Positions 32,553 to 44,600 of a DNA stretch of 64,000 nucleotides are shown here, in pieces. Position numbers and translations under genes: made by a program. The first letter of the stretch is position 1, and each line of letters opens with the position of its first letter. The stretch is taken from positions 8,902,501 through 8,966,500 of the forward strand of contig WPIO01000005.1 in the NCBI GenBank assembly GCA_009760855.2, read 5' to 3'. The notes under the pieces were generated by a model. It was not told where the DNA came from. It saw only the letters and a list, made by a program, of their open reading frames with translations, and made no database searches. The DNA is from Cristatella mucedo (taxonomy: Eukaryota; Bryozoa; Phylactolaemata; Cristatellidae).

Positions 32553-33445
32553 AGTAGCACACTTGATAAAGCGCCATCGGAGAACTCAATCTCTTTCTAG
32601 GAACTCTACATATGCTGCAAATGAAGCATGGTTGAATGGTTAGTAATAGCCCGCTCAATAAACAACAAGAATCACATGATTAGGGGTGACATGCACAGGG
32701 TCAGCATGCAAGTATGTTTAGTGCCAGCATGCACCGTGTCAGCACGCAGAGGCACATACAGGATGAATCACACTTACCCACTAAATGCTGTCACAAATAG
32801 GTGCGCTTTTTAATTTTTTTTAATGTGGTCGTCAGGAGATTTCGTGACGGAAGTCGGGTGCGAGTTCCAAGCTTTGGCAGCATACGAACAAAAGGCACGG
32901 TCTCAAAAAGATTTTTGGTGTGTACGAGGTATAGGTAAACAGTTAGATTTCAGAAAGAGAGTGGTACGATGCTTGGCCTGGTGGGAGAATAGACCCAAGA
33001 GATAGGTTGGAGCCAAAGAATGAAGTGAACTAAAAGTGAGCGACCAGACCTTGAAGTCGATCCGTTGCTTGAATGGGAGCAAGTGCAGGTCGGCGAGAAG
33101 TGGTGTGATGTGGCAACTGCGAGGCTCACGATAAACGAGCCTAGCTGCAGACTTTTGCACCAGCTGCAAGCGACTGATTACACATGCCGGTAGACCAGCA
33201 AAGCAGTGACTTGCAGAAGTCAAGACGTGATGTAACAGTTGCATGGACCAACTTGGACGTGCTATGCCTATCTAAACAATCCCGAGTTTTAGAAATGCTA
33301 TGTTATGTAGCTGCAAGTAGGAAGACTTGATTGCGAAAGCTGATGTGGTCATCTACAGAAAGGTCACTTTGGAACATGACACATAGGTTTCGGGCAAATT
33401 CTACAGGAGATATGCTGGCAGAGCCAATTTTGAGTGCTAGCTTCA
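32553..33445 (-). mobile_element. L2-like LINE 3' half inserted into the RT of the larger copy, antisense
   Basis: The host RT is cut at the DIIDHQVLL block and resumes near gcctctcatctcgccttatc; the insert carries tail, untranslated region and an open C-terminal stretch at 33244-32903. Confidence 0.78.
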
Positions 33446-34832
33446 GCGCCTCTCATCTCGCCTTATCATTACTAGCATTGCATTGCAATGGTTCAGGTCA
33501 CATTTCATTGGGATACTCCAGAGTAGTGCTGCGAATAGATGAAGACCATCTGAGGAACCTCTGAAAGATTTTAACGCAGGGCTCCTGCTTCGTTCCGTTC
33601 TTTTCAGGGGTTTTACTTTTCCTTTTGCCAGTGTAATTGCCAAGCATAATGCAGGCTTTTACTTCTTTGTGGATGACACGCAGTGGCACTTTTGCTTTGA
33701 TTCCTCTCAACCATCCAGCGTGTAGAATACTCTCAACTCCCTTGCTGCAGCTATTGATGACACCCGCACATGAATGCAGCAAATTATCCTAAAATGAATG
33801 ATGTTAAAACCACCCTATTATGTGTGCGCAAACCAAGTGCGATTCAGAAATTTTGTAAAGGCTGACGCTTAAAATCGGCTCTGCCAGCATTTTTTCTGTT
33901 GAATCTGCACGAAATATAGGTGCCATGTTCGAAAGCAACCTTTCTTTGTACGACCGCATCAGCTCAACAATCAAGTCTTCTTATTTCCAGCTACACAATT
34001 GTGCTAAAATTTGGTTTTCTTTAGAAAGGGATACAAAATCTAAGTTGGTCCATGCATCTGTGACAACCTGTCTTGACTTCTGCAACTCTCTGCTTGCAGG
34101 TCTACTGGCCTCAGCAATCAGGGGCTTAAAGCTGGTGCAAACTCTGCCAGCTAGGCGTGTCTGTTGTGAGCCTCGCAGTTGCCATGTCGCACCAGTTCCC
34201 GTCAACCTGCATTGCCTCACAGTCAAGCAATGCATTGACTTCAAGGTTTTGTTGCTCATCTCTAGGTCCCTTCATTCCTAGGCTCCAGCCTACTTATCAG
34301 ATATACTGCCCCACCAGGCTGAGCATCGTACCATCAGCCTTCCAGAATCTAATTGCTTACTCATGCCTCGTCCACACCTCAAATCCTTTGGAGACCGTGC
34401 CTTTAGCTAGTATGCTCCCAAAGCCTGGAGCTCACACCCTGCTTCCGTCGTGAAATCCCCTGACTTGACCAAATAAAAAGAAATTAAAAGCGCACCTATT
34501 TATCATAGCGTTTGGTGGGGCCCTGTGATTGGACCTGTATGTGCTTATGGGTGCTGAAACTCTGCATAATGATACTAACCGCATTTGCATGCTGACCCTA
34601 TGCATGTCACCCCTAACCATGTTATTCTTGTTGTTTAGTGAGCGTATCACCACAAACCATTCTATCATGCTTCCTATGTAGTAAATATAAAGCGCTTAGA
34701 AGGAGATTGAGTTCTCTGATGGTGCTTCATCAAGTTTGTTAATATTATTATTATTACCGTAGCAGCAATGTACCTGCTTACACCGTGCCTGCTGCTCGCA
34801 GATTTCCAACAACCAGTTACTTACGCTTTCTT

Positions 34833-34905
34833 TACTGCATCTTTAAATGCCTAGAAAGAGGTTCGTTCTCTGGAGGCGCTATACATATATATATTCTTCT
34901 TCTTA
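34833..34905 (+). repeat. L2-like tail fragment
   Basis: aaatgcctagaaagaggttc gttctctggaggcgctatac followed by AT-rich sequence. Confidence 0.55.
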
Positions 34906-35204
34906 ATACTAGTATAGTAAGAAGGTCTTCTGCCGGCGTCGCCGAACGGGCACAGATTAGGAGAGGACGAGAATGTCTTGACTCCCTGGTTGACAAGTAG
35001 CGCAAAGCTTAGCAGTTCCTCTAATTAGTCGTAAACAGCACAGTTTTTTCATCACACCGCTCCCGTCTAAACTTCTACGACTCCATATCAATCGAAACGT
35101 CTTCAAGATCCCCAGTCTGGCTTGCAGTTTGCACTAGTAGAGTAGGGTAGAGGTGAGCTGATTTAACAGGCTCATTGATGGAGAAGCGGACGAGCCTGGC
35201 GTCT

Positions 35205-35262
35205 ATTCCTCCCCCACCCCGAGCCGCTTGCAGTGGCAATAAAGGATCGTCCACTAAAGTAA
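35205..35262 (-). repeat. SINE family B, fragment
   Basis: gagccgcttgcagtggcaat aaaggatcgtccact is the reverse of the family B body. Confidence 0.6.
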
Positions 35263-36179
35263 CCGAACCGGTGACTTCAATATCGTCAGTCTGGCTTGCA
35301 ATTTGATTGAACTGGATCGTGAAGAGCGACTTGCTAACACCAGCTTATCTATCCAGCCTCCTTGCTCATCAAGCGTCCTTTCACACAATCCCTCCTCTGC
35401 TGCCAGTCTTCTCACCAGTCCCTGCACTAAACTAAAATATTTTCATGGCCTAGCCTTCGTTTCGTATGCGTCATTAGTCTTGAACTTACCTTCAGCATGA
35501 GTAACCACCACCTAAGACTTCGCGTCATTTCATTCGCGGATAAAAACGAATCGGTTGGGCTCAGCAGTACATACAGCCCTGTGAAACTTTCCATTTTCCG
35601 TGTATGCTTTGTGCCCATGCCATCACCAGCTGAAGTACTGAATGCCTCGCTCAAAGTTTCTACATACACAGGAAACGAAAGCCGAGTCGTCAATTTCGTG
35701 TGGTGGTTTCTCATTCCCTTGCAAAACCTCCTCTTGTTTTTTCTATAAATGTACGAGGCTGTGCCGGTCAGAGTAGCCAGATAATAAGAGGCTCTTTTCT
35801 GTGTTCCCACGCAGCGTCGGCTGCTGAAGTGGTTGGTATATTGGCTGTTCTTTTTTAATCACCCCATTCGAAGAACGATGCTGTACATTTTCAAGCTCGA
35901 TTCAATTTATTACTAGAACCAAAATGTATGTGGTAGATGCTCGAGTCAGCCACGAAGCTGTCTGGATTTTGCAATCATTCAAACTAGCCATACCGACTCT
36001 GCCCACACTGACCGGAGTTGACCGAACGTCATTCTCGTGTTACGGTTGGTAAAGACTCCTAACGTTGCAGCAAAAGAGATCTCAATGCACGCAATTGAAG
36101 GCTGTACTTTAGGGACGTGAAAGACAACGTTCAGAGGGCAGCACGGATATTGAAAACCTGCAGCTGCTTCCAGCTTCTG

Positions 36180-38112
36180 CTGTGTGGCTGTGTGCCTAAT
36201 TCCCAGTGATCCTATTGATGACTTAGAAGATAATATCTCCAAGTTCTTCGTAGGTGAGACGAAGCATATTATGGACTCCATCACCCCACCCCACCACCTT
36301 ACCCCCGGCAGCACTGCAGCTCCTCATTTCCCTACTTCTTTCTCTTTTCTCTCACATCTGTCTGTAAATGAACTCGTCGCTAAGCTTATGTAGCCTGCTA
36401 ATGAGGCTAGTAAGGTGTTTATATGCCTGCCTAAAAAGTTCTCCTTACGAACTGTATTTACCGGTTACTGCTCACCACGACCAATATTGTAAATATGGCC
36501 CTGGTCACCGGCGAGGCACCTTCTCCTCTGGAGAATGGCTACTGTCACGTCACTCCTTAGAAAACCTTGCAATTTACAAAAGCTTAGCAATGGCCATCTA
36601 AACAATGCTAATCAGGGTAGGGCCCTCTGCTGCTACTCTTGGGTCAATCTGCAGCTTTCAAAGCTATTGGTTACAAGATGCTTGTGTGGACACATCTCTA
36701 CATGCCTACGCATCACGAGTAGAGTGCAAAACTTGGTTAGGTTTTATTTCAGCAAGAGATGGAGTTTACGTATAAACGGCTGATGATCATCTTGGAAGAC
36801 CTTGAAGCATTCAGTATTCAGGTTTTGACCTTAATCTGTATTTTTCTACATCTATACTCTCCCATTAGGCCGATTTCATCGAGAAACAAATATCTCGGCC
36901 TTCATTTTTATGCCAAAGAGTTCCGTCAGTTCTCGGAACCCTTTGATTATTCTTAGCCTTTTACCTCAGCTGAATCACTCAATAGTCTGTCTGCCTGCAT
37001 TGAAGATATTCGCGTTTTAATGGCTACCAACTTCCAGAAGTTTAACGATGATAGGATCAATTCACCTAAAAATTATTAGAATACCTCAATCTCAAGATTG
37101 GTATGGCTACCATCACTTTGATGCCGCCTGCCCTCAATCTAGGTGCTGTAATTCAAACGACTTGTCATTAGATGAGCCCATATCGTCCACTATCAAGTCG
37201 GTCTACTTGGAGCAAACGACCATCGCCAAAACTTGAGCCTGCATGGTAAGACTACGACAGCCGAACTAGCTCCCTCGTTTGTGACATTGCGTATAGGTTA
37301 AATCATTTCCCTTTACTCAGGCATCCAGGTACAGTGACCTAAATCGGTGGCAGCTGGTGTAAAGCGCACGGCAGCTCGCATAGTCGGTCGTCGAAGACGT
37401 AGCTGCTGTATGACACCACTTCTATCTAAGCTTTTTTCACTCCCTTTGAAGCATAGCAATTACCTTTAGATTCTCTTTCTGGCTTACTGGTAATTTCAAA
37501 TAGCCTTCTTACCCTACCTCTGTACTCCTTCAGTTAACTCGCGTACGACCACTCATCAGAATACAATCAACATACCGTCTCTCACATTACATTAAAACCT
37601 TTTGGTGATTGAGCCCAAAATTTGTATTTACCGAAAGTCTAGAACTCGCTTCCGCGTTAGGTCACTAGCTATAGTGACCAAGCAACTTTTACGTCTGATC
37701 TAAAACAAAAATACATCTGCCCCAGTCAGCTTTCTTTTCGCCCCTGTGAGTGCGTGTGTTTGCTCGGATGTGCTTTGCATGCGCACATGTGAATTATTCA
37801 GTGCAAGCTACTACTAGAGTTCTTAATAACAGACGGTAACGAGTGAATGTGTTTTTGGTTCGGATGTACTTTGTCTGCTTACTTGTGCAATATTCAGTGT
37901 CAGTTACTACCATAGGTGTTAGTGACAGATGGCAACGAGTGTCTTAATGCATGCTTTAGCATTCTGGCACTAGCCATGATACATGTTCGCTTTTGCAATC
38001 CTAATACTGTGCATGTCACTGACCATTAGGAATTGGTTCCATTGTAGTGTATTGTAAAGCACCTTGATAGAAAATAATTTCTCCTAGAGCGCCGTAAAAG
38101 TTATTGTTATTA
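36180..38112 (+). mobile_element. Old, diverged L2-like LINE copy
   Basis: Recognisable linker (DDLEDNISKFFVGE), RT remnants (SLNSLSACIEDIR...FNDD) and a degraded 3' end (attgtaaagcaccttgatag ... gcgccgtaaaag). More mutated than neighbouring copies. Confidence 0.6.
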
Positions 38113-38423
38113 ATCTGTAACACCTTCATGCTCTAGGTGATTAAGCATGTTAAAGTTTCACTTCCACGTGTCTGTGATATGCTACCTGATGTGCACCTAA
38201 ACACCAGTGATGTGCCTCTGAGCATATCAAATCTCAGGAGCTATGATTCTACTCAACGGCTCACATTATGCTAGAATTTGCTAGCTAACAGTGACGCCGC
38301 TGCTGACGACGGCTGCTGCTGTCAGTGCTGCCGGAGCGGCGAAGCCGCCATGCTTCGAAGCAGAGGGAGGCGACTCTGTACGACACATCGGCCTCTCTTA
38401 ATGGAGACGTGCTGTCTGCTAGC

Positions 38424-38683
38424 CTACGGGTTACTCTCGTTCTCCTTGCGCTTATTCCACTTGTCCCACACCCCTGCTACCACCTGAGCCGTCGTCAGGT
38501 CATTACTGTTCTTTAGAATGAGGCTTAGACAGAAGATGCCGTCGCTGCAGAGTCCGCCGTCGGCGAATGTCTTGACTGCTGTCCTGTCTGCTTCACTCAC
38601 TTGGCGTAGAGACCTTAAATACTTCCAAATGAACCGTTGCCTTGAGCCCGGCATGGCGTTCTTCATCAACCACCGCAGCAGCC
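38424..38683 (-). CDS. Innexin B terminal exon 7 (C-terminal tail)
   Basis: The acceptor is tctgtcttgctccgttcag (phase 1); a stop at 38426-38424 ends the gene. It encodes 85 residues with IWKYLRSLRQVSEAD, SDGIFCLSLILKNSND and a charged end (WDKWNKRKENESNP). Confidence 0.92.
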
Positions 38684-41600
38684 CTGAACGGAGCAAGACA
38701 GAAGTGACGTCTTACAAGAATCTGACTGATTTCAAAAGCAGAAGAAGCTTCGAAACGGCCACTCGCGCTGATCGTGAATATTCTACTCCGATCCCGTATG
38801 CTCTGACAGTATATCACGCCACGTTTTTATAGGCAAGCTTCTTGGTAGGAGCACGGCCGAGCGTCGTCTAAACAAGTGGACGAGGGCTAGCGGTATCGCC
38901 TGCAGCCTTAACTCTCGGATCCGCTTTCAGAAAGCGGACCGCATTGGCGAATACGCTCCGCTCTCCAATGCGTACGTACAGCTGTAGGTCACCTGGGGCC
39001 GCCAGCTGGGTAGGTTTGAGGGTATCGAACCCTTTGTACGACCAGCTTTGCACTGTCATTCCCCGGCTTCTTGACTGCTATTTCCTGTTCGTGCAGTATC
39101 ACAGATTCAATTACTATAACATCGGCTCGCTTCAAAAGCTACTGGCAGCTTACTTTTCGCACGACTTATAAATCGCTCGATTTACTCGCATCTGCACGAA
39201 AAAGCGATAGTAATCAGCATCCAACATCTACAGTCACTAAAAAAGAAAAAATCCTAGCTGAATAAACAGCCTCTTTTTGTTTAGCGACAGAAGAGCCTTT
39301 ACGGCTATCACCACCGCTTGCAGTGGCGATAAAGAATCGCCCACCGCAGGAATCGAACCCACGACCTCAGGACCGAGGTCGTGAAAGCAACCGTCTTATC
39401 TAGTGTGCCATCACAGCTCACCAGCATCTATCATTTACAGTAACTAGCATCTGATTCTCGCCTCAGTTGTTTTACAAAAATTGCCCACTCCGATAGATGC
39501 CTTGCCCGCTCGGCCGTGACTGCCGCGAGAAAACGTCTTTGTGGCGTTGCTATTACTAGAGCACAGTGCGTTGTAAGTCAAAGTAATAACTACCGGGCCT
39601 TGTCTTTTTTCTTGTCTAGCAATGTTATATCTTACGATGCTCTGGTAGTGTCTTACGGTCTCCTGGTGTCCGAGCGAACTACATTCGACAGGCTTTGTTC
39701 GTCAGTATGTCTCCCACTGCATTTCATACCATACGTAGCCTCAGCGCTTAGCTCTAAACTACTTTCCGGCATCCTCTGCTGAACACTGTCTCTTTAAATA
39801 AAATTCAGCTGTTTCCTGTTTTTGCTCGCCGCCTCCGGTACGACCACACATTAGCCGGACGACTCCATAGGCAACCGCCAGAGCAACAGCTGAATTGACA
39901 TAGCCAGAAAATCTCGATAGGCCATAAACCCTATTTAGTTCCAATAGGTTTAGTTCACCCATGACCTTGACTGAACAGGACTATGCAAGGTGAGGAAGTA
40001 AACGCGATGCCAGCAGGTTGAGAGCATCTCCTAGCTCGTGAAGCTATCCGCGAGAGCAGCTTAACTTAGCCACAACTATTTAATTCGTGAGCCGGGATGG
40101 CACACTAGGCAAGGTGGTTTCTTTTCACGACTTCTGCTCCAAGGTCATGGGTTTGAATCCTACGATGAACGATCCTTTATTGCCACTGCAAGTGGTAGTG
40201 ATAGCCATAAAGGCTCTTCTGTTGCTAAAAAAAGAGGCTGTTTAATCGGCTAGACTTCTTTTTACGGGATTTTGTTGTGCAGACTTTTCGGTCTCGTCAT
40301 TGCTGGTGCACCAAAAGCTGGCCGAAGGCTTCGATGAATCCAGGAGAAACAATCTCCAACATAACACCACTCACGGCTTTTATCAACTGGAGACGCGCTT
40401 CTCTTTTGATTTTGATTCTTTCGCTCTCTTTCTCTTTTGATCCATAATGTCGCCTCCTTACTGAATTGATCTTTTTGTGCTCGTGTCTGGTGATATTGTA
40501 CATTTTATAACTTGTCGATTACTATTATTCCTGTCCAGCGGATGTTACGTTTCCAGAAATTGATTGCATTTTCTTACGGCGCTACATAAACATCATATTA
40601 TTGATGCTTTTACGGGGCATGGGTGCACGCACCAATAGACGATACTAATGCGATATACAGTACTAACCGCACCACCTAAGACTCTCGATTCGTCAGCTTG
40701 CTTGTCTGCCATTTATGGAGCTGCTTCTTAATGGGCTAGCCAAACTGGCTTCACCGCCAGCCTCACATCAACTGCTCGGTCGTTGCCATAATCAACCCTC
40801 AGAAACATTCTTTAGCCAAATGCAGGTCAACCGAGAACAACCGGTTTAGAAAGCTTGAAGCTCTGCTAGCACGACACAGTTCTGGCGCCTCAAGCTCACC
40901 TATGATAGTGATGGCGGCGACAAATGCAAGCCACCACCAGATGAAAATAAAGGCTTTTTCATAGAACAGATTTTGAAGAAGGACACACTCCACATCCATT
41001 TTCTGAATGCTGCCGCTTACATGTCCTCGCACCTCAAACTGGCACCTGGTCTTTTTTGGAAACAGTGCTTCCCCTATGCCGTCCGATGATCCATTAAGCC
41101 AGTCTTTCAGCGCCTGATAGCCGTATAAATTGAATTTTTCACCTGAAACATCATGAAATAGTAAGTGGCCACAGTCCTTTCAATTTTCGGCCATAGACTA
41201 GTATGCTGCGATGCCTGCAGAGGACATTACCAAGGAGTACTTTCAAAAAGCTGAATTGTAAAATCGCATTCACGGCGTACAGCGACTTCGTGAAAATGTA
41301 AGCAATCGTCAGGAAGCAGCCGAAGTGAAGATCCTTGGATAGTGCCCCTTTGCCGTACTGTTGCTGTTTCTATAAAGACCGAGCGTCTGCTCAGCTGCTT
41401 GCTGCGTGCTACTCAGCTGGAGAAATAAGGCAGTTCTACTGATTATGGTTGCCGAAAGATGGAATCCAAATTAGACTCCCAAAACTCGGCTTTAAGAAAC
41501 GAGTACACTTGGCTTCACTGTGAAATGTAATTTACTTGGATACGTGACCTAATCGATTGAATGTCTGTCCAGGTACTACACAAATGCCTCCGAACTCATG

Positions 41601-44600
41601 CCGCGACCTCGGCTGGCAAAGGCAGACACCTAGACCTTGGTCATCAAAGGCGAGCACCTTAGCCCCTGGGCCAAACCAGAGCTGTTAAGAAATATTACGA
41701 AATTGCACGGTCAAGAGCGAGATAGAGTTACCGGGACGCTACAGAATTGCTGCATTCATAGATAAGAGCTTGCAACTGAGTAAAAATTTGTCTTTAAATC
41801 TTTTTCACGTTGAAAATCGGGTTAAAGCTATGGACCTCCGTTGAGAAAAATGGACACGAGCACTTGCAGGCAATCAATAGGCTTATTTATTGATAACTGA
41901 TTGCCTAATCTTGTTAAATGTCTTAAACTTACAGTTTTGAACTCCTAAAGCTGATAATAATTTTCTGGCTAGGCTTTTGGGTAATGAGTTGTACGGTTAT
42001 GCCAATACGTGCTTCACCTGTTTAGAAAATTTGATATTGATGTGCAAAACCTTAAGAAAGAGTAAATAATCTTGATCTATCACTCTTTTAAAAATAATAA
42101 TGGTAAAAATAATGCACTTTATAAAGCACCCTCAGAGAACTTAATCTCTTTCTAGGCGCTTTACATTTGCTGCAAAGGGAATTTCACTTGCAAAACTATT
42201 GGTCAATCCATGCAAGAAGAACTTAAATTATCACTTAAAAATAAAAAAAGCATTATTTGGCTCAAAATTTTATTACAATGTGAATGTAGTTTTTTATTTG
42301 ATTAAATATCAGCGCCCAAATATGAAGATATTTGAAAAGATAATTTGCATGTTGAATTTGATATCAAATCAATTTCAATTATTATCTTTTATAGAAACAA
42401 GTTAAGTAAGCATTCAATAGAAAAAGCCTGAAGTATCAATTGAAATAAGATACCCAGATTTAATAAAATATTATTAACGTAGTTGTTGACCACGCTCAGA
42501 GAACTTAATCTCACTTGGCACTTTATATGTGTTGTAAAGAAAGCATTTTCTAATGGTTAGTGTTACCATGCACAATGTCAACGAGCTTAACGTGGTTAAA
42601 GGTGACATACGCAGAATCATGTGTAAATATGGTTAGTTGCAGCATGCTCAGCACGCTTAAGCACACAAAGGAGAATCACGGATAACCAATAACTTTTGTG
42701 ATACATAGGTTCGTTTAAATCGTCTTTTTAAATATTCTCCAGTCAGGTAATATCATGACGTCAGTCAGCTATGAGTTCCAGGCTTTAGGAGAGTGCTAAC
42801 TAAAAGCATGGTCTCCAATTGATTTGAGGTTTGGACGAGGTCTAGCTTAACAATTTGAATCAGAACAGTGGGGGATTTGATGCCTACCCTGATGGAAGAG
42901 TAGTTCCTATAGGTCGGCTGGAGCTAGACAATAAAGAAATCTATAGGGGAGTGATAGAAGAGTTCACTTGACCAGTTTGTTTTAATGCCTAAAAGAATTC
43001 TCTGTAGCTCCTATAGTTAGTTACTTACTTAAAAGTTTGCATTTCTCTCACATCGATCTTTATTAAGGTGCGCATCCCAAACGCAGATTCTATGTTGGCG
43101 ATAAAAGGATTACTAATTCCAGTTTTAGTTTTGTTGGATCACTTGAGTAAAAGTAGAATTTTGAAGAATTCTTCTAAGTGCATATTTATGACCGTATTTT
43201 TATCTCCTAAATGTTAACATTTTCCATGATATTTAGTAAAAAAAAACTTCAAGAATTTCCTCTCAAAAGCCAATGAATGGCTACGTTGTAGAGATGGACT
43301 TAATACTCTGGTCCCAATTTTTTGAGAAATTTCTCAAAATGCGATGGTTCACACTTCGCCCCATCATGAAGTTGACGAATTTAACGCCAGTAGCTACGAG
43401 TCTCGGCTGACAGTGCATGCCTACATGAGAAATAATGGGTCAGGGTGACTAAGTGATTCTTTATCCGAAAATTTAAACAATGAGTGCCTTCCAGATTTGG
43501 TGGGAGCTCCGTTTATGAGAGCAGCAAACAAGTTTTTTGAGTAAGCAGTTAGCTTAGCAAAGAAATTATTCACCCATTTCAATAACGTTAATATCCGTAA
43601 ATTTTCCAAAAGGGGCTCACAAATTAATTTGTTGATTGCATCAGCATGCATGTAATGGGAAAAATTCAGTAATACTAAGAGACAACAGTTCTTTAATCCA
43701 GTTTAATGTCAAAAGGATATGGCGAAATTTCAAATTCCTCAATTGATTGTGTCAGAAATTGGAATACATATAACTAAATACTGTAGTGGTTGTGCCACTG
43801 CTTTAATTTCTCCCCCTGCTCTAAGCAACACACCAGGTTCGCTATTTCCATGTCACACCGAATTATAAGTACTTGCAAAGTCCTATATGGCTTCTACTGC
43901 AAGCAAAAGTGTACCAGCAGCTATGTAGGCGGTCTAAAGACGAACCGTTCCAGCTCTCTCAAAGTAAAATTCCAGCTATCTTTAAATGAGTCTTTTTTGT
44001 ATTAAATACATTAAGACACACCGATGCACTTTCGTAATGGGCAGCCGTGATCACCTCTTTCAGCTTTTCTTGCTGCATGCTTCCAGTGGATATGAGACAT
44101 TATTTTATATACTGTTATAGCTTAGCAGTTAATATTTCCCAAACAAACATGGTAGAGAAGCACTTCGAGGCAAGAAATCGGCCCGTATATCACGTTATCG
44201 AAGCTCGAACAAATGCCACTTCTGAAGTAGGCATTCTGTCAACACATGAATTCGATCAACTTACTATGGTGATGCATCGCGTATCAAAACTAGAGATTAA
44301 ATGTTTTCGATGCCTATCCGTTGAAAGCAGCAAAAGTGTTCGGCACTTATAGTGCTCTTGGATACTTTTCCATAAGTCAAAACCGGACGATGATGACGAC
44401 TGTATCTGATGGTGGAAATTAGCATCCTATGCAAACCCTATATATTTACTGGCTTTCTTCAGTGACCAAAATAGATAACATATAAAGTCAGTTATGCATT
44501 GACGTAATAAATTGCTGTAATAATATTATGAAGCATAAGTTTTAAATTTGTATTTAACTTGTATGGACCCACTGGCGCTCACCCAAGGTCTCCACGGTGG

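Larger units (their letters stand above)
29990..34762 (+). mobile_element. Long L2-like LINE copy interrupted by three insertions
   Basis: The host copy starts inside the APE endonuclease domain (reads VMLDFKFHFNNSSDAF and GHTLDQV), continues through the linker, RT and C-terminal region, and ends in the family 3' tail with (ATT)n near 34750. Many frameshifts and stops make it inactive. Insertions at 30533-30925, about 31676-32156 and about 32553-33445 split it; sequence on each side of them is consecutive relative to the 55-57.6 kb copy. Confidence 0.85.

Noticed and set aside
35427-35810. 127-codon minus-strand frame followed by a gtaagt-type donor
   Set aside because: No family resemblance to innexin or any other protein I know, and no convincing acceptor; left uncalled.
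40297-40503. Charged minus-strand frame between innexin B exons 6 and 7
   Set aside because: Exons 6 and 7 join in phase without it and it matches nothing in innexins.
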